From Apostichopus parvimensis (taxonomy: Eukaryota; Echinodermata; Holothuroidea; Aspidochirotida; Stichopodidae): a stretch of DNA of 48,012 nt. Under the pieces are notes generated by a model. That model had not been told where the DNA came from, searched no databases, and saw nothing but the letters and a program-made list of their open reading frames with translations. The first letter of the stretch is position 1, and every line of letters starts with the position of its first letter. This document shows positions 1-11,679 of this stretch, piece by piece. A program made the translations under genes and the position numbers. The stretch spans positions 1-48,012 of the forward strand of contig KN882370.1 in the NCBI GenBank assembly GCA_000934455.1. The letters run 5' to 3'.

Positions 1-1855
1 AGGATATTTATATATAAATAGGATTAATTATATGTGTAGTAGAAACATATCAACTTACATATGGGCAGAATCCTGGGCAGAGCAAGGCAAAGGGAGGTCT
101 CACAAAGACCCATTTAATACAGGAGAGAAGAATTGTGAAAAACTAGAGAAACTGCGATGATCCTAAACAAATAAATTTGCTGTTAGGACAATCAAAACAA
201 AAATGTAAGACCTGATTGTCACACTTTCCACATGCTCAGCTAAGCACTATAAATGTTTGTCTTCTTTCGACATGTTTTCATAATTTCTTTCTCTCTAAAA
301 CTTTTGACGGGACCCAGTAAATTCAGGCACAATTAGGCCTACAGTACTGTATGTGAGGTGGTAAACTTTTCCTCATCAGCTCTCTCATTCTGGAAATTAG
401 AGTTTGTCTTTAAGCAGAAATTTGCCCACACTATTCATTGAATTACATCTGTTTACTGTTTGAAAGAGAGAGATAACTGTTTATACCAAACTACTTATTG
501 TACTGCAAAAACCGAAGCCTGTTTAGGTAAATATGCAAAACTAAGGGAGGGCCTTGTCTTTTTGATCCTAACAGGATCTTGTTCAGAGGCTAACTGTTCA
601 AAACCAAGTATAAAGTACTAAAGAAACATGAAGAGATACAGTTGGGCCGTCTCATTTTTATACAGTTTACTGTTTGATGAAAATATTGCCCTGATCATAT
701 CTACATCATTTGAGGGCAGAATTAGTAACAGATTTTTTAAGGTTGAGTGGATGATGGAGTTGCCTGGTTGTCATAAATTTACCATTTAGTAGCTACATTC
801 ACATTATTATGTAGCAAATCAATGAAAAATATGATATTGACTTTGATTTTAAAAAAAAATGGAAGGAAAGGTTTCAACTCTGAATGACTACTTATTTAAA
901 TTCCATTGATGTTGCAAAATCTTCTCAGATTAGGAATTTTCAGATCCTGATTATATACTTTGCAAAAACTGAGCAGAAATTTCAGCTTTTTTACTTGTCT
1001 TAGTTCCTATTCTCTATTTTCTTCAATTACTAATCAAAGCATATACAAGATTATTATAAAATATTTTACAAGTTCTCTGGCTATCAAAAAGTAGATCAAT
1101 TGAAATATGGATGATTAAAAAATTGATTTCTTTATTCTGTCCAAGAAACAAATTACTTTTGGGTGCATGTTCAAAACATGATTGACATCACTAAAACTTT
1201 GCTAAAACTTGTGATAACCTTCGAAGTTATGTGTTACTTTTTTTGCCCAACAAATCTTAAACTGTCAAAATTTAATGATCCATTCAAACTTGGACTCTGT
1301 CCATCAAATGTAACAAGTAAAAATAATCACCATTTGTGCAGTCTGACCTTTCACTCTTTACGTCTTCTTGTCCTATCCTTAATAAGTAATAAGTCTGCAT
1401 TAAGATGAATCCAAATAAAGATGAAGCCAATGGCCCCACTCCGAACAGTTTTGTTCATTTTATTTTATTTTATACAAGCAGATATAAGCAGGTACGGGCA
1501 GATATAATTGTATTTTATTGTTATCATCAAAGGCCTACTGCGCCAAACAAATTGAGAGAACTTACTTACCATGTAAGAAACTTAGTGTCATTTGTTGTAT
1601 TTGTCACATGGTTCAAATGAAATGGTATTGTCCAAAGCCTGACACCATTTTGGTGGGTTTCGTGAATACTGGGCCTATATGCCTGACTAAACAGTAGGCC
1701 CTTTGGCAACTACCATTTAGCCCTACCATGCTAGTAAACACAGTTACATAGAAGCTTAGGTCTGTACCATTGGCATAACAACACTGTTTTCTCAAGTTGG
1801 CTTCAATAAATAGAAAATAAGCTGTGTTTATGTCCGGAAATGAAAGCAAACTCAC
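1..1855. other. AT-rich noncoding stretch, nothing recognised
   Basis: This left edge is AT-rich with frequent stops in every frame. The longest open stretches are under about 110 codons, show no familiar domain and no convincing splice context. If the minus-strand exon at 1856-1931 is real, this stretch would be its first intron. I looked for a phase 1 acceptor on the minus strand here, and the two candidates tried (near 588 and near 162) ran into stops quickly. Confidence 0.5.
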
Positions 1856-1931
1856 CTGTTAATCCACTTCTAAAGTTTATCAAAACAATCACGGCAATTT
1901 TCAATAGCACCTGCTTCGTCCAGATTTCCAT
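1856..1931 (-). CDS. possible first coding exon of a secreted or membrane protein (partial)
   Basis: Read on the minus strand, an ATG at 1931 sits in a near-ideal Kozak context (CCACCATGG). It opens a peptide of 25 codons that looks like a signal peptide: MEIWTKQVLLKIAVIVL, then INFRSGLT. There is a basic residue at position 6 and a hydrophobic stretch at about residues 8-18. The reading ends at a good donor (AACAG|GTGAGT) in phase 1, the usual phase for a signal-peptide exon joined to extracellular modules. No following exon could be found in the 1.8 kb to the left edge, so the gene, if real, continues outside the window or has a long intron. A plus-strand open frame overlaps it but has no start context. 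The function is unknown; chance co-occurrence of these signals is possible. Confidence 0.3.
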
Positions 1932-4136
1932 GGTGGTGGTTCTAATCGTTCCATTCTTTGAAGACAAAATGATTATCTGGCTTATGTATCGATTTATATT
2001 GATTGAGAGCCAAGATACTGCTGTGAACTGCATCAAGATGGTAACTAACTTTTACTTGAGAGAAAGGTCATTGTACTATTATCAGGGGCGCCCTTCAAGT
2101 CGGAAAATACAGAAGTATAACAGATATCGAAAGAAATCAATGTGGTACAAGCAGATATCAATTAGGAATTATTAAAAAGCCAGCGAAGGAGGATTTGTTC
2201 GTTATATTTTTAAAGGGCCACGTTAAAGTGATATCAGCGGTGGTAGACAATGCATGTAACACACAGACCTAAATAGTTTAAGACAAAATATATATTTCCA
2301 CTTTGTTTAGTTCAGTCATGGAGGTAAAAACAGACCTCCATGGTTCAGTGAACCCCATTGACTCATATTTTGTTCCTAATTTGAGATATGATTGGTTGGA
2401 CGTAACCTTTTTTGGATGGCTTGAATGAATAAGTGAGTTAAATAGTATAAAGAAGTCCCTTTTAAAAAACAGTGTTATACCTTGTTGTGTCTCTAACAAA
2501 CCTGCAAATTAATTTCAATTTCCGTTCTTCATGAAAAAGTCGGATTTACCCATAGAGCAAGTTCTTATGCTCTATGGATTTACCTTCCCTGGGAACTGCA
2601 GACACCAAGACAGGTGTCACCGGAAAATAAGAAATTCGGACCATAGACGTACTTAATGTATATGACATTGAGCGTTAAATTTATAAGTTATTTGTTATTC
2701 TGAAGTTTCCTTCTTCATAATTCAAGATTTCTGCCATCAATTTTCATGTTTGCATAGCTGAACTGTTGATACGGAGTTGTTTATTTACATTCAGCTCTGT
2801 GGGCAGATTCGCAACATTGCGTTTTGGTCACTTTACGTAACCCAAAAAAGAAACACGCAGGCAAGTCTGACTTCGCAAAGATAAATTGGAATAAATGCAC
2901 GAGTAAGTACTTCTATATTTTATTGCTTTCTTAAATGTCCATCATGATATTTCAAGTTGATTCTTCAGTTCAATGAAAATATAAAATGCTAATTCGTTAC
3001 TACTGTTATTTTGTTACTGGTCTTGGCCTTCTTGTGTAGGTACCTATTTTGCGAAACGTTATGTTTCATTCGTAATACGCCTAATGTTACAACACGATCG
3101 TTTCACGGCAGGACAAGACAAAGCCACCCTTATACCTGCCAACCTGTCTTTCACAACAATATTTAGGGATATTTTTTTTTTATCATTCTAAACATATAGG
3201 AGATTAAATGTTTGGTAAAATAACCACAATGACAATTGAAAACATTACGGTGATGAGAATTGACTCTAGTAATTTTTGGTGCTATTTCAGTACCAACCTC
3301 TCTTAATCAGCGTATGCAAATTTAAAACAAATTTTCTATCTGTACTAGTTGCATTTAACTAAGTTGTTAAAGTAGAATTTGATGCTTTCAACACGCAATT
3401 CCATTTCTATCCAGCTGCCAATGTTATGTGATAAGTGTTAGTCCTTATGTATTGGTCTGTCTGCCGGGTGAATAGTGAGGGTACTAGTACTACAGTGTGT
3501 TTGTCCAGCTGCCAGGCAAATAATAAAATGCATCATCTCTCATTCTGCTGGTTGCTGGACAAATAGGCTCAAGTGCATACAGCTTATGCCATTTTGCATT
3601 TCTTTACAGTAGTAAAATTTATTCATAAAAACATTGAATGTCAAATTAATTAAATTAGTAAGTCAGTGATTTGTTTCAAGTAATGAAGAAAGTTTCCAAT
3701 TGGAAAATATATGCAAGATTGTCTGCATGGCTACAAAATGTGTTAATGATTGATGACACTCACTAGTCACTTTATACTGGATGTTTATTTAATTAAAAAG
3801 TCTGGAAGGATTTGTCAGTGTAGTGTAGTTGTATTCAGTAACTGGGGAAAAACACCTGCTCTTATATTCAATGGTAGACCAGTCCATAAAGATAGCCTAC
3901 TAAATCTAGCAATCTTGGGATAAGGAGATAAGTACCCTTATACTGTTATACATTTATGAAATAAATTGTGAAGTGTATAGTAGCTTCCAGTATATTATTT
4001 GGTATTCCTTTTGAAGACATTCCTAAAGATGCTCCACTTTTCTTGAGATCTATATTTAATTTCAGTAAATACTTATTGTAGTGTATATATAGCAGAGTCA
4101 CATGTATGGAATATTATCAGCACAGTCTAATTTCCT
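1932..4136. other. noncoding; may hold the 5' UTR exon of the next gene
   Basis: No coding exon is seen. A clean donor (CACGA|GTAAGT, donor at 2903) follows a stretch around 2800-2902. It could end a noncoding first exon of the C1GALT1-like gene, whose first coding exon has an acceptor at 4458-4459. That link is only an inference from spacing and orientation. Confidence 0.3.
2542..2584. repeat. short perfect hairpin flanked by a 9-bp direct repeat
   Basis: A 10-bp stem (CCATAGAGCA at 2550-2559 and TGCTCTATGG at 2568-2577) encloses an 8-base loop. The direct repeat GGATTTACC lies on each side (2542-2550 and 2576-2584) and partly overlaps the stem. It looks like a tiny palindromic insertion with a target duplication, or a chance structure. 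Confidence 0.5.
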
Positions 4137-4421
4137 TTAATAATAATAAAAAATAATATTTAAATTGATAAAGTGCAGACTTATCCACCAATAGCAGTTT
4201 CAAGGCACATCACAATATTAACATGGCAGCAGCTAAACAGCACCCTTGAACTGACAATTTATCTCACAGGTCCTCATTTATACACCTGGGTTAAAGATGC
4301 AATGGGAGATAATGGGTGCCGTCGGCCAAGGGCACAACATTCAATGATCTGGCCAGGACTCGAACCCGCAAACCTTGGATCACAAGTCCACTGCCTTAAC
4401 CACTTGACCACCACACTCTGA
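4137..4421 (-). mobile_element. tRNA-derived SINE
   Basis: Read on the minus strand, the head at about 4346-4420 is tRNA-like. It has an A-box-type block (AAGTGGTTAAGGCAGTGG) and a B box (GGGTTCGAGTCC) at normal tRNA spacing, followed by a body without tRNA similarity. It ends in a simple ATT-rich tail at about 4137-4160. This is the standard structure of a tRNA-derived SINE. It lies directly upstream of the acceptor of the next gene's first coding exon, within the presumed 5' intron. No clear target duplication was found. Confidence 0.75.
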
Positions 4422-4522
4422 CTTGTCTATATAACATTTATGTTATCTTTCTATTTCAGTTTTTGACAAAGGACCTTCTTTTACTAGGAAGAAGAGGGAG
4501 CAGACAGTTTGCAGCTGAAGCC

Positions 4523-5668
4523 ATGGCTAAGAGTAATATATTTCCCCTGGGCCTCGGCTTGATCGTAGGTGTCATGCTTTCTTATATATTTACTCAATAC
4601 GAGGCAATTTCCAAGAGAACAACATCGATGAAACCCATTTTTTACGGAGACAGAGACTACTCCTTGGGAGGAAACAGCTTTTATCTTCAGAGGAGAAGTC
4701 TAGATAACATGAGTAATGCACCTACGATCGATAATGAGATGACGCGGATGGTAAAGTCATTCCCATTTGATCCAAACTTCAACTCCTCTCTATTAAGAGA
4801 AAATATTAAAATTCTTTGCTATGTCATGTGTGCCAAAGGCAGCAAGCCGGCTATGATTGCTGTTAAGGCTGTCACTGAAAAACGCTGCCATAAAGTTGTT
4901 CTGTTCACCAAGGATACAGAAAAAGATATTGGAACAATCGATCTCGGTTTTGACTTAGTCGAAAGCAAATCTTGGGAACGTTTTAAGAAGGCAACTGAGT
5001 ACGTCTACAATCAGTTTAGATTAGATTATGATCTATTCATCAAGTTGGAGTACGATACTTTTGTGGTCCCAGAAAATGTCTGTTTCATGTCTTTATTACA
5101 CCAAGCTTACATACCGGGATATCTCGGTCACGTTTTGACCGATGACAAGGACAGGGGAGTGGTGACCATTTTGACCAGGGAGGGCCTGAGTATCCTACAC
5201 GAGGCCATTCCATCTTGTCCTGCTCAAAAAGGAGGGAAAAAGGAAGACGTAGAATTAGTGGAATGCCTACAGCCTCTACATGTCTATCACACAAAAGAGT
5301 CCAAAGATGCTGAGGGGAAACCCAGATTCCAGATGCTCATTCCTGATCATGAGTTGCCAGGCAATACCATAAAATATAATCCATGGTATATGAGGTATAT
5401 ACACAACCCATCAGTGGAGGTAAGTCACTCTTTCTCTCCTTAAATTTCAAAGAAGATTTCCTTTGTTTCTCTCTTTTTTTTCTTCTTTCGTTTAATTTTC
5501 ACTTGTGGTGGGGGATCTGTGTTGTAGTGATGGTAGATGTTTTTCAAAAGTTGTTACTTTCCTCTTTTAATCTTCTTGTGGAGTTATCTTCAAAATGTGA
5601 TTCGTTTTGAATGTTCCCTGTAGGTGTCAGTGTATCAAGAATTTCATCAACATGCAATTCTTTTGTAG
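4523..5668 (+). CDS. C1GALT1-like GT31 protein without DxD (Cosmc-like pseudoenzyme)
   Basis: Two exons are proposed: 4523-5419 and 5624-5668, giving 313 residues. The start is an ATG in a strong GCCATGG context, 63 bases after an acceptor at 4458-4459. Residues about 6-24 form a signal anchor, as in type II Golgi or ER proteins. The luminal part follows C1GALT1: ILCYVM near residue 98, EKRCHKV, IKLEYDTFV, KEDVELVECL, and PDHEL to NPSVE at the exon end. The catalytic DDD is replaced by EYD (residues 176-178), so metal and UDP-galactose binding is probably lost. The donor (GAG|GTAAGT, phase 0) is at the same place as in the neighbouring C1GALT1, but the next exon encodes only 14 residues (VSVYQEFHQHAILL) and lacks CCSD. 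The length is close to human Cosmc (318), a C1GALT1 chaperone that also lacks DxD. A chaperone role is inferred. The last exon is the least certain part. Confidence 0.75.
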
Positions 5669-5829
5669 TTCAATTAACATTGTACTTTAAAAGTTTGGAT
5701 ATTGTCTTAGATATATGCAAAGTTATACCTCTTCTGCAATATGTACATTAAACTATGATATAGATGGTTCTCTCCACCCTGCGACTATGTAAGTAGTTAA
5801 TACTGTATTATATGTAGTGTCAATGTGTC

Positions 5830-5835
5830 AATAAA
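5830..5835 (+). promoter_or_regulatory. polyadenylation signal AATAAA of the C1GALT1-like gene
   Basis: The first AATAAA after the proposed stop at 5666-5668 lies 162 bases downstream and is followed by GT-rich sequence (GAATGTGTGC and TATGTGTACTT). This placement fits a short 3' UTR and supports the exon at 5624-5668 as the last one. Confidence 0.5.
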
Positions 5836-7944
5836 GAGAAGAATGTGTGCAGCAACTGGCTGTCATCTTTATGTGTACTTGAGTTTATCATAGTTAACCA
5901 ATTCTCTTCTTATGTAAGACATATTGTGATATGCCTTCACATGAGTGTGAATATTGTTGTTGATATTGTTGATGATGCCCTATCCCCTAATGAATGGCAT
6001 TTGATTATTTAGGGAGCACATCCAGACACCCCTATATGGGAGTTGGCTGCAATGACCCCAGGGGCCACACCCCTCCTATATAAAATCGGATCATGTCCCT
6101 CTCATAACCGGCTGGCATATTCCACTATTCAGAGAGGAGTGTTTTTAACTTTGGTTTTGGTAATGTTGTTTATGTGTAGAGTCTCACACAGTGGTTGTAT
6201 TGAACATACATTGTTATGGGACATGTGGCAATTAAAAATTAATCTCTACAATTTTGGAGTAATTATATTTTTTTTTCTTTTTTGGTATTGGACATGTGGC
6301 AGAGACAAATGAAACGATTTATTTTTGTATCATTTAAACTAGACACACACAGACAAATAAAACATTTTATTTTTGTATTGATCATTTATACTTTCACCAT
6401 ATATTATATTACATGTCATAAAAAACCATGATTTACATGCAAACATACACAGAGACAAATGAAATATTTGATTTCATATCATTGACACTAGACACACAGA
6501 CAAATAAAACATTTTATTTTTGTATTGATCATTTATACTTTCACCATATATTATAACATGTCATAAAAAACCATGATTTACATGCAAACATACACAGAGA
6601 CAAATGAAATATTTGATTTCATATCATTGACACTAGACACACAGACAAATGAAATGTTTTATATTTGTATACATATTATATGTCATGATATACCATGATT
6701 TAAATGCAAACATTCACAGAGATAAATGATATTTATTTTTGTAGTGTTTACAATATCACCATGTACAATTGTATATTACATGTCATAATACAACAACAGA
6801 ATCAATGATGATTTAAGTACAATGACTGAAATCCCTAACCAATATGCCAACCTATTATCAAATGGTACAATCCAAATTATAACACCCCAGGTATAAAATT
6901 CTCTGTTATTTTTCTTTGACCCTTACGTTCATGCCCCTACCTAACCCTTACATTAAAATTCATGCCCCTACTTAAACTAGTAGGAAAATTTAAAATCCCC
7001 CATCGTGGAAATAGTGAGCATGCAACTACCCACGTCACTGTACTCTGTGCTGTTCATTCATATAACGCAATGAATCTGATGATGAATTGTGCGCTGGCTT
7101 CAGCTTGTATCCAGAAAGTCGATAGAAATTGTGTTCTACGTATGTACGTGTATAGCTACAAATCTAGAAAAGGTGAACGCTAGGGTAGTCATATGAGCAA
7201 AGTTACTTGACGGATTTGCTTAATAACGATATCATAAGAAGTGCAAATGACTTTGCCACTCCATTTTATGTATTGTTTTAATTAGAGAGTAATCGAGCTT
7301 GATTGTTTGGTGTCTCAGAAGTTTTCGTTAGTCGTTTGAGGAGTTGTAATGTGTGACACTCGCGACAGTCGATGTACTTAGTGCTAACCGCACAATGCAC
7401 TTTGTACTGTGGAGCTAACGTTGCAGTTTAAGACTTAGGAATGTCAGTTTACTCATTCGTCGGTTTAACCTACCGACTTTAAAGGTATAGGCCTATATGT
7501 TATTCCAACTAGCCTACTGTACACTAAAATCGAATAAAAGGCTACCAGAGCTTCCGAATAGGGACGAGGCTGGCGTTGTGCCTAACGTTATATAATATTA
7601 CCTGCAAGAGCTGTAACGTTAGGCCTCAAACCAATTTGATGCGTCTGATCTCTCACCGTGAAGGGCAAACTTGGTTTACGAACACTTCCAGCTGAACTAA
7701 GGCCTAAGCAACGGTTGGCAATTGCTCACTCTTATTTGTCAAACTCGTCGAGCAGTATTGGGCGTACAGGGCCTAGCCTAGGTAGCCCTAGGTTTTTGGG
7801 TATCCCTGCCGAAAAGACATGGCAAGAAGAACTGAAAGTAGAGTGTCAGCTAATTACAACATGGCAGTAGGGCCTATGTCCTAAGATAGGATTGAACATC
7901 ATAAGTTATATTGAACATTGTGCTTCTCTTGTAAAGGTTGATGA
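5836..7944. other. intergenic stretch and probable 5' UTR region of C1GALT1
   Basis: Apart from the tandem repeat at 6299-6760, no feature is clear. A pyrimidine-rich acceptor-like site ends at 7935-7936 (TTCTCTTGTAAAG), nine bases before the C1GALT1 ATG. The 5' UTR may therefore be spliced from an exon somewhere in the less AT-rich stretch 7300-7870. An open stretch at 6013-6312 has no similarity to the missing CCSD exon of the upstream gene. Confidence 0.4.
6299..6760. repeat. tandem repeat, unit about 147 bp, about three copies
   Basis: A unit containing ACAGACAAATAAAACATTTT, then ATTGATCATTTATACTTTCA, then CATGATTTACATGCAAACAT recurs at about 6353, 6500 and, more diverged, 6645. Copies one and two are nearly identical; copy three has deletions. 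It is noncoding. Confidence 0.8.
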
Positions 7945-10900
7945 ATGCCAACTTTGAAGGGAGCCATGGCAGGGTCATCCACGCAACAAATTTTTTTAAA
8001 CTTCATATTTGGTTTAATATTTGGAAGTATTGTGACATTCGTTGTAATAGAATTTTCAGAGCCAGGCAGGTCAGAAACTTTGTTCCTAAACATACTGAGT
8101 AGAGATAGTTCCCTTCTAGAAAGTCTAATAAAGGATCCCCATGGCAACACACATGTTGAAGTGAATGATCATAACCAAGTATCCGAAGAGGAGGCCTCGC
8201 GTTTTGTCTCGCACTTGGACAGCTCTATGCTAGGTAAGCTTTCGCTTTTGAACTTTTTTTTATCTTTGTCAACTTGTCTGTAAATATATAAGTGGTAAGC
8301 TTTGTTATGTCATAAACTTGACTATGGATATTGCATATAATGACATTTTCTTAACTCATTTGCTAACTAACAAACACACTGTCTTGGAGGCGTGTGGTTT
8401 ATTGTATACATGATTTTTGTTTGAATAATTTGTTTATTGTTTATTTCTTATTCAATACAGTCCTTATATGCCTATCCACCTACTGTAGATACATTAAATG
8501 CTACCTACTTAGCCAGGCTGCAGTGTTCAGAACTTTGTCTGGTACCTTCTATTGTGTTTTGTTGTTGGTAATTATGCAGTATTTTATCATGGATCATAGC
8601 AGTTTCCATTAATGTATCTCATTCTCATTTATTGGACTTGAGCAGTAACCCATGTGCAGTGTAGACATTTCTATTGATTGAACAGTCAGTGTCCCTTCTT
8701 AGCTGGCAAGGAGACCATTTTGTCCTTTCATTGTTTTGTTTAGTGATATAAGTTATAGCTCATCTACTTTAGTAGAACTACAACTGTGTACTTCTTACTC
8801 CGGTGTCAATGTCCATGCACAGTACAAGATACTCTTCGAACACCTTCGAAAAGTTCAGCGAGACAGCAAAAACTCAGGGCAGCCATGAAATTGAATAATG
8901 TTTTGTGAAACAGAAAAGCCCTGTTTTTATTAATGTTTGTTTTAATTATTAGCAAAGCAGGCTTTTACTGTGTTATGCTCAATTTGTACCTTTACCTTGG
9001 GTGATCATTTCTAATCTGTACACACAGGTGAAGATGCTCTTAGCGGTTGGATGGTGCAGCATGTACGTATTTTATGCTGGGTGATGACTAATCCCAAGAA
9101 CCTCCAGTCGAAAGCAATCCACGTCAAGTCCACCTGGGCCAAACGATGCAACAAAGTCTTGTTCATCAGTTCCGAAGATACAGACTTTCCGACAGTGGCA
9201 GTCGTAGACCACGAAGGCAGGGAATACCTGTGGCAGAAGACGAGAGGCGCCTTTCAACACATCTACGATAATTATCTTAACGAGGCCGACTGGTTTCTGA
9301 AGGCCGACGACGATACCTACGTCATCGTCGAGAATCTGAGGAAACTGGTATCGACCCACAGCCCAAACGAGCCCGTCTTCTTTGGAAGGAAGTTCAAGCC
9401 CTATGTCCGTCAAGGTTATATGAGCGGAGGAGCCGGATACATTCTAAGCCACAAGGCGGTGGAGTTGTTGGTAGAGAAGGGTTTCTCCGACCCGAAACTG
9501 TGTAAACCGTTTTCCAAAGTCGGTGGTGCGGAAGATGTGGATATGGGAAGGTGCCTTATGAACGTAGGAGTCACAGCCGGCGACTCGAGAACTGGGGAGT
9601 ACGAGACTTTCCACCCTTTCGTTCCGAGTCAAATGATAGTGCCTAACATATTACCGAGAAAATTTTGGTACTGGGATTACAATTACTATCCTGTTAAAGA
9701 GGTAGCTCAGTCAGTCGCTTACATTTCTTTCATTAAGGTTACGTCACTTCAACGACAGTCTTTGTTTGTCATTTCATAATCCGTGTAATCATTTCATTTG
9801 TTATGATATTCGAGTAAAGTTCTCATCAATGACAAATGTCAACATGCACGCGTCACACCCGTGTGTACTTACGGTCTGAACAAATACCGTAATCCATGTT
9901 CTGGTACTTGTTTCCAGCGGCATGAAGCTGTTCGTAAAATTTAAACAGCTTCTCCAATTAATAACTAATTAAAATATATCTCAAAATTTTATTGGTGATA
10001 TCAGTTACTATATACACTGCTCACATGTGTTGGCTGTAGCACAAAAATAATTGAATAACTATGTCAGTTTCACCTGGTAAAAATGTTGTCAATATGATGA
10101 TAAATACAGAGTTTAGTTTAGTTTAATCAGTAATTTTTGGCAGTTGTAGTGTTTTATTGAAGAACATCTGTCAAATTAGGAAGACAGCTGCTATGACAGG
10201 TTTCTCTGTGATAGCTTTGTGTGTTGTTAGAAATACTATAACATTATACTAAAAATTTACTATGGTTTGTATACAGTACAAAACACTGCAATGTTTTTTT
10301 TTGATATACAGTAGCAATTTCACCAATTTGCGTAGCATTTTTCGATGCGATATTGGATGTAGATTACTCCCCGAACTGTATGGAATATTGTTCTTTTTAA
10401 GGTACTGTAAGTGTAATATTATCCACCACTGGAATATACATTTAATTTTGCATGAAAGAAAAGAGAAGCAATTTTAATCCATTGAAATGCCTTGTTACAA
10501 CTATAATGTTACAGTGTGATTGATAACCGAAAAATCAATTCTTTGCCGACCTGGTTGTGGTGTTCTTTCCTTGATACAAGGTCACTAACGGAATAGTTGT
10601 TAATGTTAAAGGTTAGCCACAAATTAAATATTGATCCCTTCTCGAATGCAGGTTTTTGATATTCCTTTGCCGTACAGTAGTGAAGAGCGATGAAAAATGG
10701 GTAGCACATCCATTAAAAGTTTTATGACAAGACTTTTTTGCAATAATTTTCAAAATGAAATGGTTCTCAAATGAAATTCTCCCCAGTTCTGTGTTACTTT
10801 GTTGGTCAAGATGGAAGCATGCGCCGATCAATGTTTTCATCTTCACCAAAGCAATAACAAAGAATGGTCTGATAACCTCTTGTTTTGATTTGTGGGGCTT

Positions 10901-11679
10901 CAAATATTAAGTGCTCTTTATCTCAGGACTATGTGCATGAGGAATGGGTCAGCCTCTTGTATTTTTAAAGCGAAAAATGTGTGCACTTACCCTCCGAAGA
11001 ACACAGCTGTTTCATCAAATTAGTGTACTTATTGTTGGCTCATCTTGGGAGTGCTAAGTCGTCAAATGTCAAAAAATTGTCAAATACTGTATGCTACGGT
11101 TTGATTTCCAACGTCCACGATATTAAATATATGATACTCGGAAAGTCTGGAACAAAAATTCCTTTACCGAAGGAATGTTGTCTCTTATGATGTATTTTCT
11201 CTCTTCTGCCATTCACTTTCCCTCACACTTTGCTGTTTACTGTTCTTCTTCCTCTCTCTGTCTTTACCCAGGGTCCCGAGTGCTGCTCGGATTTCTCCAT
11301 CAGCTTTCACTACGTAGCGCCTAACATCATGTATCAATTGGAGTACATGATATACCACATGCGTCCCTTCGGCGTCGGTTACTACTCCTGTCCCGCGGAT
11401 ATTCGCTCCATCGTAGGTCTTCCAGAGGTCACTGGATCCGAGCCCAGCGCAGATAAGGCAGAGACCGTCGTCGCAGACGAGAAGAGAGAAGATGGGAAGA
11501 AGGAGACGGGAGCAGAGGTGGAAGACAAAGATGAGAAAAAGAAAACGGAGGGAGAGGCGGCGATCGATTTGAACAAACAGAAAAAGCAGGCTGAAGAGAA
11601 GGAAGCAAAACGAACGGGAGAGGAAGAAGAAACACCCAAAGGAGGAGAGAAAGAGAATGCTGCTCAAAGTGGAGAGTGA
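7945..11679 (+). CDS. C1GALT1: core 1 beta-1,3-galactosyltransferase (C1GALT1)
   Basis: Exons 7945-8233, 9028-9701 and 11272-11679 join in frame (phase 1, then phase 0) to give 456 residues. The enzyme moves galactose from UDP-Gal to GalNAc on Ser/Thr, making core 1 O-glycans in the Golgi. Residues about 16-35 are a signal anchor (type II protein). Exon 2 holds the GT31 core: [33 protein letters not shown] with DDD at 190-192, [25 protein letters not shown], and [10 protein letters not shown]. Exon 3 begins with [15 protein letters not shown] (CC at 325-326), a C1GALT1 hallmark, then YHMRPFG. All key residues seen in the human enzyme are present. A stop lies directly before the first ATG; the second ATG, at 7966, has the better Kozak context (GAGCCATGG). 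The protein is longer than human (363) because of a Lys/Glu-rich tail of about 90 residues. A possible AATAAA lies at 12306. Confidence 0.93.

Noticed and set aside
1840..2175. Plus-strand open frame of 111 codons
   Set aside because: No domain, no start context, and it overlaps the better supported minus-strand exon candidate.
6013..6312. Candidate third exon of the C1GALT1-like gene after TTATTTAG
   Set aside because: The translation has no CCSD block or other family similarity, and an AATAAA with an earlier stop already ends the gene.
9072..9632. Minus-strand open frames of 62-113 codons
   Set aside because: They are antisense shadows of C1GALT1 exon 2.
11185..11667. Minus-strand open frames up to 160 codons
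   Set aside because: They are the reverse reading of C1GALT1 exon 3 and its Lys/Glu-rich tail, which gives Ser/Leu/Phe-rich low complexity.
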